Source: an uncultured Oscillospiraceae bacterium (GTDB lineage: Bacteria > Bacillota > Clostridia > Oscillospirales > Oscillospiraceae). Taken from it: a DNA stretch of 5,800 nt. Shown here piece by piece: positions 1-5,139 of this stretch. The notes under the pieces are model-generated. The model had not been told where the DNA came from and ran no database searches. It was given only the letters and a program-made list of their open reading frames with translations. The DNA is taken from assembly GCA_934546725.1 (NCBI GenBank), contig CAKTED010000113.1:1-5800 (forward strand), written 5' to 3'. Numbering within the stretch: position 1 is the stretch's first letter; every line of letters begins with the position of its first letter. Both the position numbers and the translations under genes were made by a program.

Positions 1-213
1 TCCCCCTTGTTGGTTCCACCGGGGTAACGATGACGTACTGCTCTGCCCCTCCATATGGGATTCCACGGCCTGCGGCCTCTGAATGACGGAAACCCCGGGT
101 CTCCGCGTCCCCGAAAAAACGGAATCTGATTTTATTCCGTCATCTGCGGATGACGGAACTCTGTGAGACTGCTCACACAACAACATCTCGGAACACACTT
201 TTCCACACAGCAT
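1..213. other. Hairpin-rich intergenic stretch without a convincing gene
   Basis: No recognisable protein or RNA family is seen here. The stretch holds several small inverted repeats: 119-125 with 134-140 (7 bp), 135-144 with 149-158 (10 bp, loop TGCG) and 162-167 with 172-177 (6 bp, loop ACTG). The first two share bases 135-140, so they cannot form together. The 9-mer ATGACGGAA occurs at 83-91 and 150-158, and inverted at 135-143. One minus-strand frame stays open from an ATG at 213 to the left edge (71 codons). It has no ribosome binding site, starts at the foot of the mgtE terminator, and its product resembles nothing I know, so I do not call it a gene. It may be the edge of an interspersed repeat or a 3' flank of something further left. 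Confidence 0.5.
135..158. repeat. Perfect 10-bp inverted repeat with 4-base loop
   Basis: Arm TTCCGTCATC at 135-144 is complementary to GATGACGGAA at 149-158, around a TGCG loop. It shares bases 135-140 with a competing 7-bp hairpin (119-140). There is no run of T directly after it on either strand, so it does not look like a simple terminator. Its function is unknown. Confidence 0.7.
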
Positions 214-215
214 AA

Positions 216-255
216 GAAAACAGAAGCTGCGAAAAAATTCGCAGCTTCTGTTTTC
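216..255 (-). terminator. Intrinsic terminator of mgtE, overlapping its stop codon
   Basis: An exact 18-bp inverted repeat (216-233 with 238-255) encloses a 4-base loop. Its outer arms are AAAAC/GTTTT, so both transcript directions carry a U-rich 3' side; it could stop transcription from either strand. The mgtE stop codon (254-256) lies inside the foot of the stem. Read on the minus strand, the stem is followed by TTAT. The position directly at the gene end makes it the natural terminator for mgtE. Confidence 0.85.
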
Positions 256-1600
256 ATATATCCAGCAAATGCACCGCTATGGAAAAGTACACTGTCAGTG
301 CGCAGCAGTCGACGAGCGTTGTGATTATTGGCGAGGCCATAATTGCCGGATCGAGCCTGCACAGCTTTGCCAGTATCGGCAGCGTGCAGCCTATGCTTTT
401 TGCGATTATAACCGTCAAAAACAGGCTTATGGATACAACGAGCGCCACCATTACGGCGTCGTCATACATGAGCACCACCCGGATGAAGTTTGCCACCGCC
501 AGCACCGCGCCGACAATGAGCGCCACGCGAACCTCCTTGAAGAGCACCTTCAAAATATCCTTTGGCTGGATATCGCCGACAGCCATACCGCGAATGATCA
601 TCGTGGAGCTTTGCGAGCCCGCGTTTCCGCCCGTATCCGTCAGCATCGGCATAAGCGCAACAAGCAGCGGAACAACGGCGAAGGCCTCCTCGAACTTCAT
701 GAGTATATTGCCCGTTACCGTCGCCGAGATCATGAGCAGGAGCAGCCAAAGCACGCGGTTTTTGGCCAGCGTTAAAACCCCGGTCTTGAGATACGGCTTA
801 TCAGACGGCGTCATTGCCGCCATTTTTTCAAAGTCCTCCGTTGCCTCCTGCTCTATAACATCAAGTATATCGTCAACGGTGATTATGCCTACAAGGCGGT
901 TTTCAAGATCCACGACCGGCACTGTAATGAGGTCATACTTGGAGCAGATTTCAGAAACATGCTCCTGGTCATCCGTTGTGGTAACAGAGATAACATTATC
1001 TTCCATTATGTCCGTTATGTTATCATCATAGTCTGCCAGCAGCAGCTCCTTGACTGTCACAACGCCGAGCAGCTTGCGGTCGCTGTCCACAACGTAGCAG
1101 GTATATATCGTTTCCTTATCTTCGCCGGTCTTTCTGATGTGCTCAAAGGCTTCGCGGACGTTCATGCTCCTCTTGAGGTCAACGTATTCGGCGGTCATAA
1201 TGCTTCCGGCGGAATTGTCCGGATATTTCAGAAACTGGTTTATGAGCGCGCGCGTCTCGCTGTTGGCATTCGCCATAACTCTTTTAACAACGTTGGCCGG
1301 CAGCTCCTCCATCATGTCAACGGCGTCATCCACGAAGAGCTCGTCCATAATATACGCTATTTCCTTATCGGTTATGGAGTTTATGATATATTCCTGTTCA
1401 TCGGAGCCAAGATTTGCAAAGGTCTCGGCTGCCAGCTCCTTGGGAAGCAATCGGAAAACCACTGCCAGCTGCGCTGCGGGAAGAGTTTCCAGAAACTCCG
1501 CTATATCCACCTCGTTCATCTCGCCAAGCCTCATCTTAAGCGCTTTAAGCTCGCGCTTCTCCACAAGCTCTCCGAGCTCTTCAAACTCGTTGTTTTCCAA
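254..1600 (-). CDS. mgtE: Magnesium transporter MgtE
   Basis: This 448-residue protein is a full-length MgtE, the homodimeric Mg2+ channel of the inner membrane that closes when cytosolic Mg2+ is high. The order is typical: an acidic N-terminal helical domain (about 1-130), two CBS domains that sense Mg2+ (about 131-195 and 196-255), a connecting plug helix (about 256-280), and a five-helix membrane domain (about 281-448). The family signature around the pore is present at 318-338 (PMLTDTGGNAGSQ followed by SSTMIIRG). Acidic residues D417 and D431 in the last membrane segments correspond by position to the conserved pore aspartates of the family. The start is TTG at 1600-1598: the codon just before it is an in-frame TGA, so no longer start is possible, and a GGAAGGG site lies 9 bases upstream. 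It has its own promoter and terminator, so it is monocistronic. No long leader able to hold an M-box riboswitch is present. Confidence 0.96.
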   Translation of the reverse strand: MENNEFEELGELVEKRELKALKMRLGEMNEVDIAEFLETLPAAQLAVVFRLLPKELAAETFANLGSDEQEYIINSITDKEIAYIMDELFVDDAVDMMEELPANVVKRVMANANSETRALINQFLKYPDNSAGSIMTAEYVDLKRSMNVREAFEHIRKTGEDKETIYTCYVVDSDRKLLGVVTVKELLLADYDDNITDIMEDNVISVTTTDDQEHVSEICSKYDLITVPVVDLENRLVGIITVDDILDVIEQEATEDFEKMAAMTPSDKPYLKTGVLTLAKNRVLWLLLLMISATVTGNILMKFEEAFAVVPLLVALMPMLTDTGGNAGSQSSTMIIRGMAVGDIQPKDILKVLFKEVRVALIVGAVLAVANFIRVVLMYDDAVMVALVVSISLFLTVIIAKSIGCTLPILAKLCRLDPAIMASPIITTLVDCCALTVYFSIAVHLLDI

Positions 1601-1609
1601 TCATATCAT

Positions 1610-1616
1610 CCCTTCC
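1610..1616 (-). promoter_or_regulatory. Ribosome binding site fixing the TTG start of mgtE
   Basis: GGAAGGG on the minus strand lies 9 bases before the TTG start at 1600. Two nearby ATGs are out of frame with mgtE, and the codon before TTG is a TGA stop. The site and the stop together make TTG the only sensible start. Confidence 0.8.
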
Positions 1617-1670
1617 GCCAGCCCCGTACCGGCAGGGCCACGGCATTTTCTTCAAACAGGTACAAGCACT

Positions 1671-1699
1671 ACTTTATTTCAATTTCGTTCAAAAGTCAA
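1671..1699 (-). promoter_or_regulatory. Probable sigma-A promoter of mgtE
   Basis: On the minus strand TTGACT (1699-1694) and TAAAGT (1676-1671) are spaced by 17 bases. This lies between the tRNA terminator and mgtE and gives a leader of about 60 bases. The -35 box is good; the -10 matches 4 of 6 consensus bases. Confidence 0.65.
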
Positions 1700-1740
1700 A
1701 CGCATTTGGGAAAAATCCGCGTTAAATACCCGAAAAGAAT

Positions 1741-1770
1741 AAAAAAAAGGCACCTGCTATTGCAGGTACC
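1741..1770 (-). terminator. Rho-independent terminator of the tRNA operon
   Basis: On the minus strand GGTACCTGC pairs with GCAGGTGCC (9 bp, one G-U) around the loop AATA, followed at once by eight T. It begins 4 bases after the CCA end of tRNA-Gly, so it ends the tRNA transcript and separates it from mgtE. Confidence 0.93.
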
Positions 1771-1774
1771 CTTT

Positions 1775-1850
1775 TGGAGCGGACGACGAGGCTCGAACTC
1801 GCTACCTCCACCTTGGCAAGGTGGCGCTCTACCGGATGAGCTACGTCCGC
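1775..1850 (-). tRNA. tRNA-Gly (GCC)
   Basis: A 76-base cloverleaf with encoded CCA. The acceptor stem GCGGACG pairs perfectly with CGTCCGC, followed by discriminator U. The anticodon stem CCACC/GGTGG holds the loop TTGCCAA, giving anticodon GCC. The T loop GTTCGAGC is canonical. It is the last gene of the four-tRNA operon, 5 bases after tRNA-Phe. Confidence 0.97.
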
Positions 1851-1855
1851 ATATA

Positions 1856-1931
1856 TGGTGCCTCCGGTCGGAATCGAACCAACGACACGGGGATTTTCAG
1901 TCCCCTGCTCTACCAACTGAGCTACAGAGGC
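1856..1931 (-). tRNA. tRNA-Phe (GAA)
   Basis: A 76-base cloverleaf with encoded CCA. Acceptor stem GCCTCTG pairs with CGGAGGC (one G-U), discriminator A. The anticodon stem GGGGA/TCCCC encloses CTGAAAA, giving anticodon GAA. It is the third tRNA in the operon, separated from tRNA-Asp by only 4 bases. Confidence 0.97.
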
Positions 1932-1935
1932 ATAA

Positions 1936-2012
1936 TGGCGACCGAGAAGGGGCTCGAACCCTCGACCTCCAGCGTGACAGGCTGGCGTTCTAACCAACTG
2001 AACTACTCGGCC
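1936..2012 (-). tRNA. tRNA-Asp (GTC)
   Basis: A 77-base cloverleaf with encoded CCA. Acceptor stem GGCCGAG pairs with CTCGGTC (one G-U), with discriminator G as expected for aspartate tRNAs. The anticodon stem CCAGC/GCTGG encloses CTGTCAC, giving anticodon GTC. It is the second tRNA of the operon. Confidence 0.97.
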
Positions 2013-2050
2013 ATAATGCTACAGCATTATCATTATCTGCTGTGGATAAT
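2013..2050 (-). repeat. Structured spacer between tRNA-Val and tRNA-Asp
   Basis: The 38-base spacer is built of two inverted repeats back to back. ATAATGCT/AGCATTAT (2013-2020 with 2023-2030) has a 2-base centre, and ATTATC/GATAAT (2032-2037 with 2045-2050) has a 7-base loop. An alternative pairing also exists between 2021-2026 (ACAGCA) and 2038-2043 (TGCTGT). The other two spacers in this operon are only 4 and 5 bases long. It may guide processing of the precursor RNA; that is inference. Confidence 0.6.
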
Positions 2051-2126
2051 TGGTGGGAACAACAGGGCTCGAACCTGTGACCCCATGCTTGTAAGGCATG
2101 TGCTCTCCCAGCTGAGCTATGCTCCC
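2051..2126 (-). tRNA. tRNA-Val (TAC)
   Basis: A 76-base cloverleaf with encoded CCA. Acceptor stem GGGAGCA pairs with TGTTCCC (one G-U), discriminator A. The anticodon stem CATGC/GCATG encloses CTTACAA, giving anticodon TAC (UAC in RNA). It is the first tRNA of the operon, about 40 bases after the promoter. Confidence 0.97.
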
Positions 2127-2168
2127 AAGGGGTTTCGCGCTTCGTTGTCATCCGCAACAGCGATATTG

Positions 2169-2197
2169 ACTATACACCACATTTCCCGATATGTCAA
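2169..2197 (-). promoter_or_regulatory. Strong sigma-A promoter of the tRNA operon
   Basis: On the minus strand a consensus TTGACA (2197-2192), a 17-base spacer and TATAGT (2174-2169) lie just upstream of tRNA-Val. This is the best promoter in the window, as expected for stable RNA. No strong terminator separates it from the methyltransferase gene upstream, so some readthrough is possible. Confidence 0.9.
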
Positions 2198-2226
2198 TAC
2201 CTTTTTCCATTTTTTCTGAAAAACTT

Positions 2227-2985
2227 CTATTTTGCCGTATAATCGTGCCTGCGGCAGAAAACGAATATCCTGTCCTCATCCTCTTTCGGCGGTTCAGGCG
2301 AGAGCTCGCCATAGAACCGGACGTCTTCAAAGCCGTTTTCTTCAAGCAGGCGCTTCATGCGCTCCAGGTCCGGCGCATACTCGGTGTGCTCCTCGCCGCT
2401 TCTCTTCCACAGCTCGCCCCTGCGCGAAAAAATGTCCACGCCGTAAACGCACTCGCGCTCCTCCTCGTAATAGTCGGTGCGCCAGGCGCAGAAAAGCTCG
2501 TCATCCTCATCGATATACGTCATGCCGTCCATGCGGCGGAACTTCGCCTCGGTATTTACGTCAAATATAAAAAGGCCTCCCGGCTCGACAAAGCAGCTTA
2601 TGCGCCGAAAGACCTCCCCGATATCCTCCGGCGGGATATAATTGATCCCGTCCATGCTGCATATGGCAGCGTCCGCCGTTCCGTAAAGGTCCAGCTCCCG
2701 CAGGTCCTGATTGATGAAGATCGGCTTCACGGCGCAGTCCGTCTCCCCGGCCCGCCGCTGCGCCTCCATGAGCATCTCGGCGGACATGTCCACGCAGATA
2801 AGCTCAAAGCCGCGCTGCGCCAGTATGCAGCTCAGCCTTCCCGTCCCGCAGGCAAGATCTATCACGCTGTGAGGCGCGGCGCCCGCCATGGCAAAGAGCG
2901 TGGAGTAATAGTCCGCCCAGGCGTAATAGTCATTATCGCGCATCAGGCGGTCATAGACCCCCGCGAGCGAGCTGTACTCATTCAC
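2227..2985 (-). CDS. Class I SAM-dependent methyltransferase
   Basis: A 252-residue soluble enzyme predicted to transfer a methyl group from S-adenosylmethionine to an unknown small substrate. The N-terminus (EYSSLAGVYDRLM) is the lead-in typical of the small-molecule methyltransferase 11/25 group. Motif I is VIDLACGTG at 41-49, the acidic ribose-binding residue is D66 (CVDMS), motif II lies around NQDLRELDL (92-100), followed by ADAAICSMDGINYI (104-117) and GGLFIFDVNT (136-145). I chose GTG at 2985-2983 as start, because GGAGG lies 9 bases upstream and homologues begin at about this point; an in-frame ATG at 3009 would add 8 residues without a good site. The start overlaps the end of the regulator gene by 8 bases, which suggests translational coupling. 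The substrate cannot be read from the sequence. There is no clear terminator between it and the tRNA promoter. Confidence 0.9.
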   Translation of the reverse strand: MNEYSSLAGVYDRLMRDNDYYAWADYYSTLFAMAGAAPHSVIDLACGTGRLSCILAQRGFELICVDMSAEMLMEAQRRAGETDCAVKPIFINQDLRELDLYGTADAAICSMDGINYIPPEDIGEVFRRISCFVEPGGLFIFDVNTEAKFRRMDGMTYIDEDDELFCAWRTDYYEEERECVYGVDIFSRRGELWKRSGEEHTEYAPDLERMKRLLEENGFEDVRFYGELSPEPPKEDEDRIFVFCRRHDYTAK

Positions 2986-3277
2986 CCTCTTCCGCCTCCA
3001 GGCGATCAAAAACTATGCCGTAGCCGCCCGCGCCATACTGGAGCGAACGGTTCACGCGGCTGATTATCGCGCTGCTTGCGCCGGTATTTTCCATGATGGC
3101 GTTATAGATGAGCCCACGGTGGAGAAGTCTTGCCACCTCAAAGCGCTGCTCCATGGCCATAAGCTCGGTCATGCTGCAAAGGTCCTCAAGAAAAGCCTTG
3201 ACCTCTTCCTCGGAATTAAGCTTGAGGAACGCCTTATACATCTGCGTATCCTCAAGCCGTCTGTTATTTTTCTTCAT
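2978..3277 (-). CDS. YerC/YecD-type TrpR-like DNA-binding regulator
   Basis: A 99-residue protein of the TrpR/YerC-YecD family, small all-helical DNA-binding proteins. The family pattern is visible: FLEDLCSMTELMAMEQRFEVARLL (29-52) corresponds to the helical core, and the helix-turn-helix follows at about 51-82 with GASSAIISRVNRSLQYG (66-82). The family usually runs about 95-105 residues, which fits the ATG at 3277. A later ATG at 3241 (87 residues) has a better-spaced GAGG site 8 bases upstream, so the true start is open; an ATG at 3298 is also possible. The family shares the TrpR fold, but this does not mean it binds tryptophan or controls trp genes. It is the first gene of an operon with the methyltransferase, whose start lies inside its last codons. 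A short palindrome at its promoter could serve self-regulation. Confidence 0.88.
   Translation of the reverse strand: MKKNNRRLEDTQMYKAFLKLNSEEEVKAFLEDLCSMTELMAMEQRFEVARLLHRGLIYNAIMENTGASSAIISRVNRSLQYGAGGYGIVFDRLEAEEGE
2995..2999 (-). promoter_or_regulatory. Ribosome binding site of the methyltransferase inside the regulator gene
   Basis: GGAGG on the minus strand lies 9 bases before the GTG at 2985. It sits within the last codons of the YerC-like gene, so ribosomes finishing that gene pass directly over it. It decides for the GTG start over the ATG at 3009. Confidence 0.65.
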
Positions 3278-3340
3278 TTTGTTAAATACACACCTCATTT
3301 TTGATAATTGTCTCAAATTTTAAATCACACACTGTCCCAA

Positions 3341-3354
3341 AGTATCTCCATACT
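3341..3354. repeat. Small palindrome at the regulator promoter (possible operator)
   Basis: AGTAT at 3341-3345 and ATACT at 3350-3354 form an inverted repeat around CTCC. It overlaps the proposed -10 box of the YerC-like gene and the start of its transcript. This position would suit a repressor site. It is short, so chance is possible. Confidence 0.3.
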
Positions 3355-3378
3355 ATCATACCTATTTAAAAAAGTAAA
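3350..3378 (-). promoter_or_regulatory. Probable promoter of the regulator-methyltransferase operon
   Basis: On the minus strand TTTACT (3378-3373) and TAGTAT (3355-3350) are spaced by 17 bases. The leader to the ATG at 3277 is about 65 bases. The region is AT-rich, so a competing start is possible. Confidence 0.5.
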
Positions 3379-3423
3379 TGGTGAATTACACAATTATTTT
3401 GCGTGCGCATTTTTGCCGTCAGC

Positions 3424-3439
3424 AAATATTGTAATATTT
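3424..3439. repeat. AT-rich inverted repeat over the lipoprotein promoter -35 box
   Basis: AAATATT (3424-3430) and AATATTT (3433-3439) form a 7-bp inverted repeat with a 2-base centre. It covers the TTGTAA -35 box. It could be a repressor or activator site, but AT-only palindromes also occur by chance in such DNA. Confidence 0.35.
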
Positions 3440-3457
3440 TTTCATCTGTGCTATAAT
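3429..3457 (+). promoter_or_regulatory. Extended -10 promoter of the lipoprotein operon
   Basis: TTGTAA (3429-3434), a 17-base spacer and a perfect TATAAT (3452-3457) preceded by TG one base away make an extended -10 promoter. The predicted leader is about 70 bases long. It faces away from the regulator promoter about 50 bases to the left. Confidence 0.8.
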
Positions 3458-3533
3458 GGCCGCCGTATGGACAGCTGCATTTCTGACACATCACGAGTTA
3501 CAGTACACATTCTTCTGAAAGGACAAAAATCTC

Positions 3534-4487
3534 ATGTCAGGTCTCAAAAAAACCGTTTGCATATTCGCGTCCTGCGCGCTTGCTCTTTCGCTCTGCTCCT
3601 GCGACCTCGTCGGCGAAGAAAATCGCCCCGGCGCTTCGGCGGAGCCCTCCGAGCCTGTAAGCTCCCCTTCTGCCTCTCCCGAGCCTTCGGCAGACGTTGA
3701 ACCGTCCGTCGAGCCCAGCGTGGAGCCCTCGTCCGTGCCATCGGATGAGCCCACTGCGGAGCCGTCCGCCGAGCCGTCCGCTTCTCCGGAAGCCACGCCG
3801 GAGGCCACCCCCTCCGTGACCGCTCCCCCGAGCAGCGGCGTAGCCTCCTTCGAGCTTTCCGGTTCCGCCGTCCTGGCGGAGACATCGGACTACGGTCAGG
3901 AATACGTTGACAAAATGGTGTTTCTCGGGGACAGCACCACCTACGGCATGAAATACTACGCCGTTCTCTCCGGCGGCAAGGATACAAAGCAGGTCTGGAC
4001 TCCCTCTAACGGAACGCTCACGCTTTCGTACCAGGGCTTTGCGTCCATCGTATATCCGGAGGATGGCAGTGAGATCACAATACGCGACGCCGTCGGCCGC
4101 GCCAAGCCCGAGTATCTTGTGATAACGCTCGGCGTAAACGGCATTTCCTTCATGGACGAGAGCTATTTCAAATCCGAATACAAATCCCTCGTTACGGACA
4201 TCCAGTCTCTAAGCCCCGATACGAAGATCATTCTCCAGTCCATATTCCCCGTTGCTTCAAACTACGAGTATCTCAGCTCCATAAATAACGATAAAATTTC
4301 CGCGGCCAACGGCTGGATACTTGACATCGCCGCCGAGACCGGAACGCGCTTTCTCAACACCGCCTCCGTGCTTGTCGGCTCCGACGGATGGCTCCCCCAA
4401 AGCTACCAGAACGGCGACGGTCTGCACCTGAACGCCGACGGCTTCAACGTTGTTCTCTCCTACATCCGCACACACGGTTACCAGTAA
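3534..4487 (+). CDS. SGNH/GDSL-type hydrolase lipoprotein
   Basis: A 317-residue exported lipoprotein with an SGNH hydrolase (esterase/acetylhydrolase) fold. Residues 1-22 form a lipoprotein signal peptide ending in LCSC with lipidated Cys23. Residues 37-98 are a Glu/Pro/Ser/Ala-rich tether with EPS-type repeats, probably holding the enzyme away from the membrane. The catalytic domain follows from about 125: block I is VFLGDSTTYG with Ser134, Gly168 (SYQGFAS) fits block II, Asn202 in LGVNG fits block III, and the Asp-His pair is D295 and H298 in GDGLHLN. All four family residues are present, so it should be active outside the cell, for example removing acyl groups from cell-wall or exopolysaccharide sugars; the substrate is inference. 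The start has AAAGGA 10 bases upstream. It is the first gene of an operon with a second lipoprotein 23 bases downstream. Confidence 0.92.
   Translation: MSGLKKTVCIFASCALALSLCSCDLVGEENRPGASAEPSEPVSSPSASPEPSADVEPSVEPSVEPSSVPSDEPTAEPSAEPSASPEATPEATPSVTAPPSSGVASFELSGSAVLAETSDYGQEYVDKMVFLGDSTTYGMKYYAVLSGGKDTKQVWTPSNGTLTLSYQGFASIVYPEDGSEITIRDAVGRAKPEYLVITLGVNGISFMDESYFKSEYKSLVTDIQSLSPDTKIILQSIFPVASNYEYLSSINNDKISAANGWILDIAAETGTRFLNTASVLVGSDGWLPQSYQNGDGLHLNADGFNVVLSYIRTHGYQ
3642..3827 (+). repeat. Low-complexity Glu-Pro-Ser tether coding repeat
   Basis: The DNA encoding residues 37-98 repeats GAGCC-based units. The clearest tandem copy is GAGCCGTCCGC at 3759-3769 and again at 3771-3781, a 12-base period. 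Repeats of this kind can gain or lose units in multiples of three, changing the tether length without breaking the frame. Confidence 0.75.
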
Positions 4488-4510
4488 AATTCACGAAAGG
4501 AACTGATTCT

Positions 4511-5011
4511 ATGAAAGTACTGAAACATTCTCTCGCTCTCCTGCTCGCCATATGCGCGCTTCTTTCTCTCTGCGCCTGCGGCGACAGCGGCGGCAAGGCA
4601 GAATATAAAGATGACGTCGCCGTTTCCGACCTTGCGGACAAGGTCATCGACACGAACGACAGATGGAGCTTCACGCAGATGAACGACAGCTACCTTGAGG
4701 GCGCAATGAAGCTCACTCCCTCCGACTTTGCCGAATATTCCGTTAATATCAACGCCATGGGCACCACGGCTGACGAGTTTGGCATATTCAAGGCAAAGGA
4801 TGCCGACTCCGTGGCCGCCGTAAAGGAGGCCGCCGAGGGCTACCTCAGCTTCAGGCTCGAGACCTGGATGGACGAATACATGCCCGAGGAGAAGCCGAAG
4901 CTTGAAAAGGCCGAGGTAAAGGTCTGCGGACTTTATGTAATGTACGCCATTCTTGACGATTCTTCCCGCTCCGCCGCGTTCGATGCCTTCGAGAGCGCGC
5001 TGAAAAAATAA
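4511..5011 (+). CDS. Small lipoprotein, DUF4358-like
   Basis: A 166-residue exported lipoprotein of unknown function. Residues 1-22 form the signal peptide, ending in LCAC with Cys23 as the likely lipidated residue. The mature part matches my recollection of the DUF4358 family: a short helix (DLADKVIDTND), a strand stretch around EYSVNINAMGTTADEFGIFKA (75-95), the helix VAAVKEAAEGYLSFRLETWMDEY and a closing strand VCGLYVMYAIL (138-148). No catalytic motif is visible, so a binding or accessory role is more likely than enzymatic. AAAGGA lies 9 bases before the ATG. It follows the SGNH lipoprotein by 23 bases without promoter or terminator, so the two are co-expressed and probably act on the same side of the membrane. 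The family label rests on pattern memory, not a search. Confidence 0.85.
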   Translation: MKVLKHSLALLLAICALLSLCACGDSGGKAEYKDDVAVSDLADKVIDTNDRWSFTQMNDSYLEGAMKLTPSDFAEYSVNINAMGTTADEFGIFKAKDADSVAAVKEAAEGYLSFRLETWMDEYMPEEKPKLEKAEVKVCGLYVMYAILDDSSRSAAFDAFESALKK

Positions 5012-5035
5012 AAACTTCCACTTTGCATAAAACCT

Positions 5036-5099
5036 TCCTCCCGGCAGAAAATATGGGCGATGAGCTCACATTCTTCAGCCGGGAGGATTTTTTCTTTTC
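5036..5099 (+). terminator. Terminator of the lipoprotein operon with an unusually long loop
   Basis: TCCTCCCGGC (5036-5045) pairs perfectly with GCCGGGAGGA (5078-5087), followed by six T, a C and four T. The strong stem and U-run mark an intrinsic terminator. The loop of 32 bases is far longer than usual and holds the palindrome TGAGCTCA (5061-5068). Confidence 0.85.
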
Positions 5100-5110
5100 T
5101 TCCGCACGGG

Positions 5111-5139
5111 CGCGGAGCGTTTCGCCGCGGCGGTCCGCG
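5111..5139 (+). repeat. GC-rich inverted repeat in the leader of the surface-protein gene
   Basis: CGCGGA (5111-5116) pairs with TCCGCG (5134-5139), and the 10-base palindrome CGCCGCGGCG (5123-5132) lies inside. Four T follow. It may be a weak second terminator or a leader structure of the next gene. I see no convincing promoter between the operon terminator and that gene. Confidence 0.4.

Noticed and set aside
1..213. Partial protein-coding gene on the minus strand running off the left edge
   Set aside because: The frame is open for 71 codons, but there is no ribosome binding site, it starts at the mgtE terminator, and the product resembles no family I know. It is kept only as a structural observation.
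279..1031. Plus-strand open frame of about 250 codons, Ser/Thr-rich
   Set aside because: It is the shadow of mgtE on the other strand, with no start signal.
1601..1664. M-box magnesium riboswitch before mgtE
   Set aside because: The leader is only about 60 bases from the predicted transcript start, too short for the roughly 160-base M-box, and none of its conserved helices is apparent.
959..1993. Plus-strand open frame of about 344 codons
   Set aside because: It runs antisense to mgtE and continues through the tRNA genes, lacks a ribosome binding site and has an unlikely composition. The minus-strand MgtE match and the tRNAs explain the region.
1722..1997. Minus-strand frame through the tRNA cluster
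   Set aside because: It reads through three mature tRNA genes and the terminator. This is a common false gene over tRNAs.
2200..2226. Terminator after the methyltransferase
   Set aside because: Only a weak TTTTT/AAAAA pairing is present, with no GC stem, so it does not meet the pattern of an intrinsic terminator.
2191..3063. Plus-strand open frame of about 290 codons
   Set aside because: It is antisense to the methyltransferase, which has clear SAM-binding motifs. The open frame is a by-product of GC-rich codon use.
3642..3827. CRISPR or other non-coding repeat array
   Set aside because: The repeats are short, irregular, in frame and encode a Pro/Glu/Ser tether within a clear lipoprotein.
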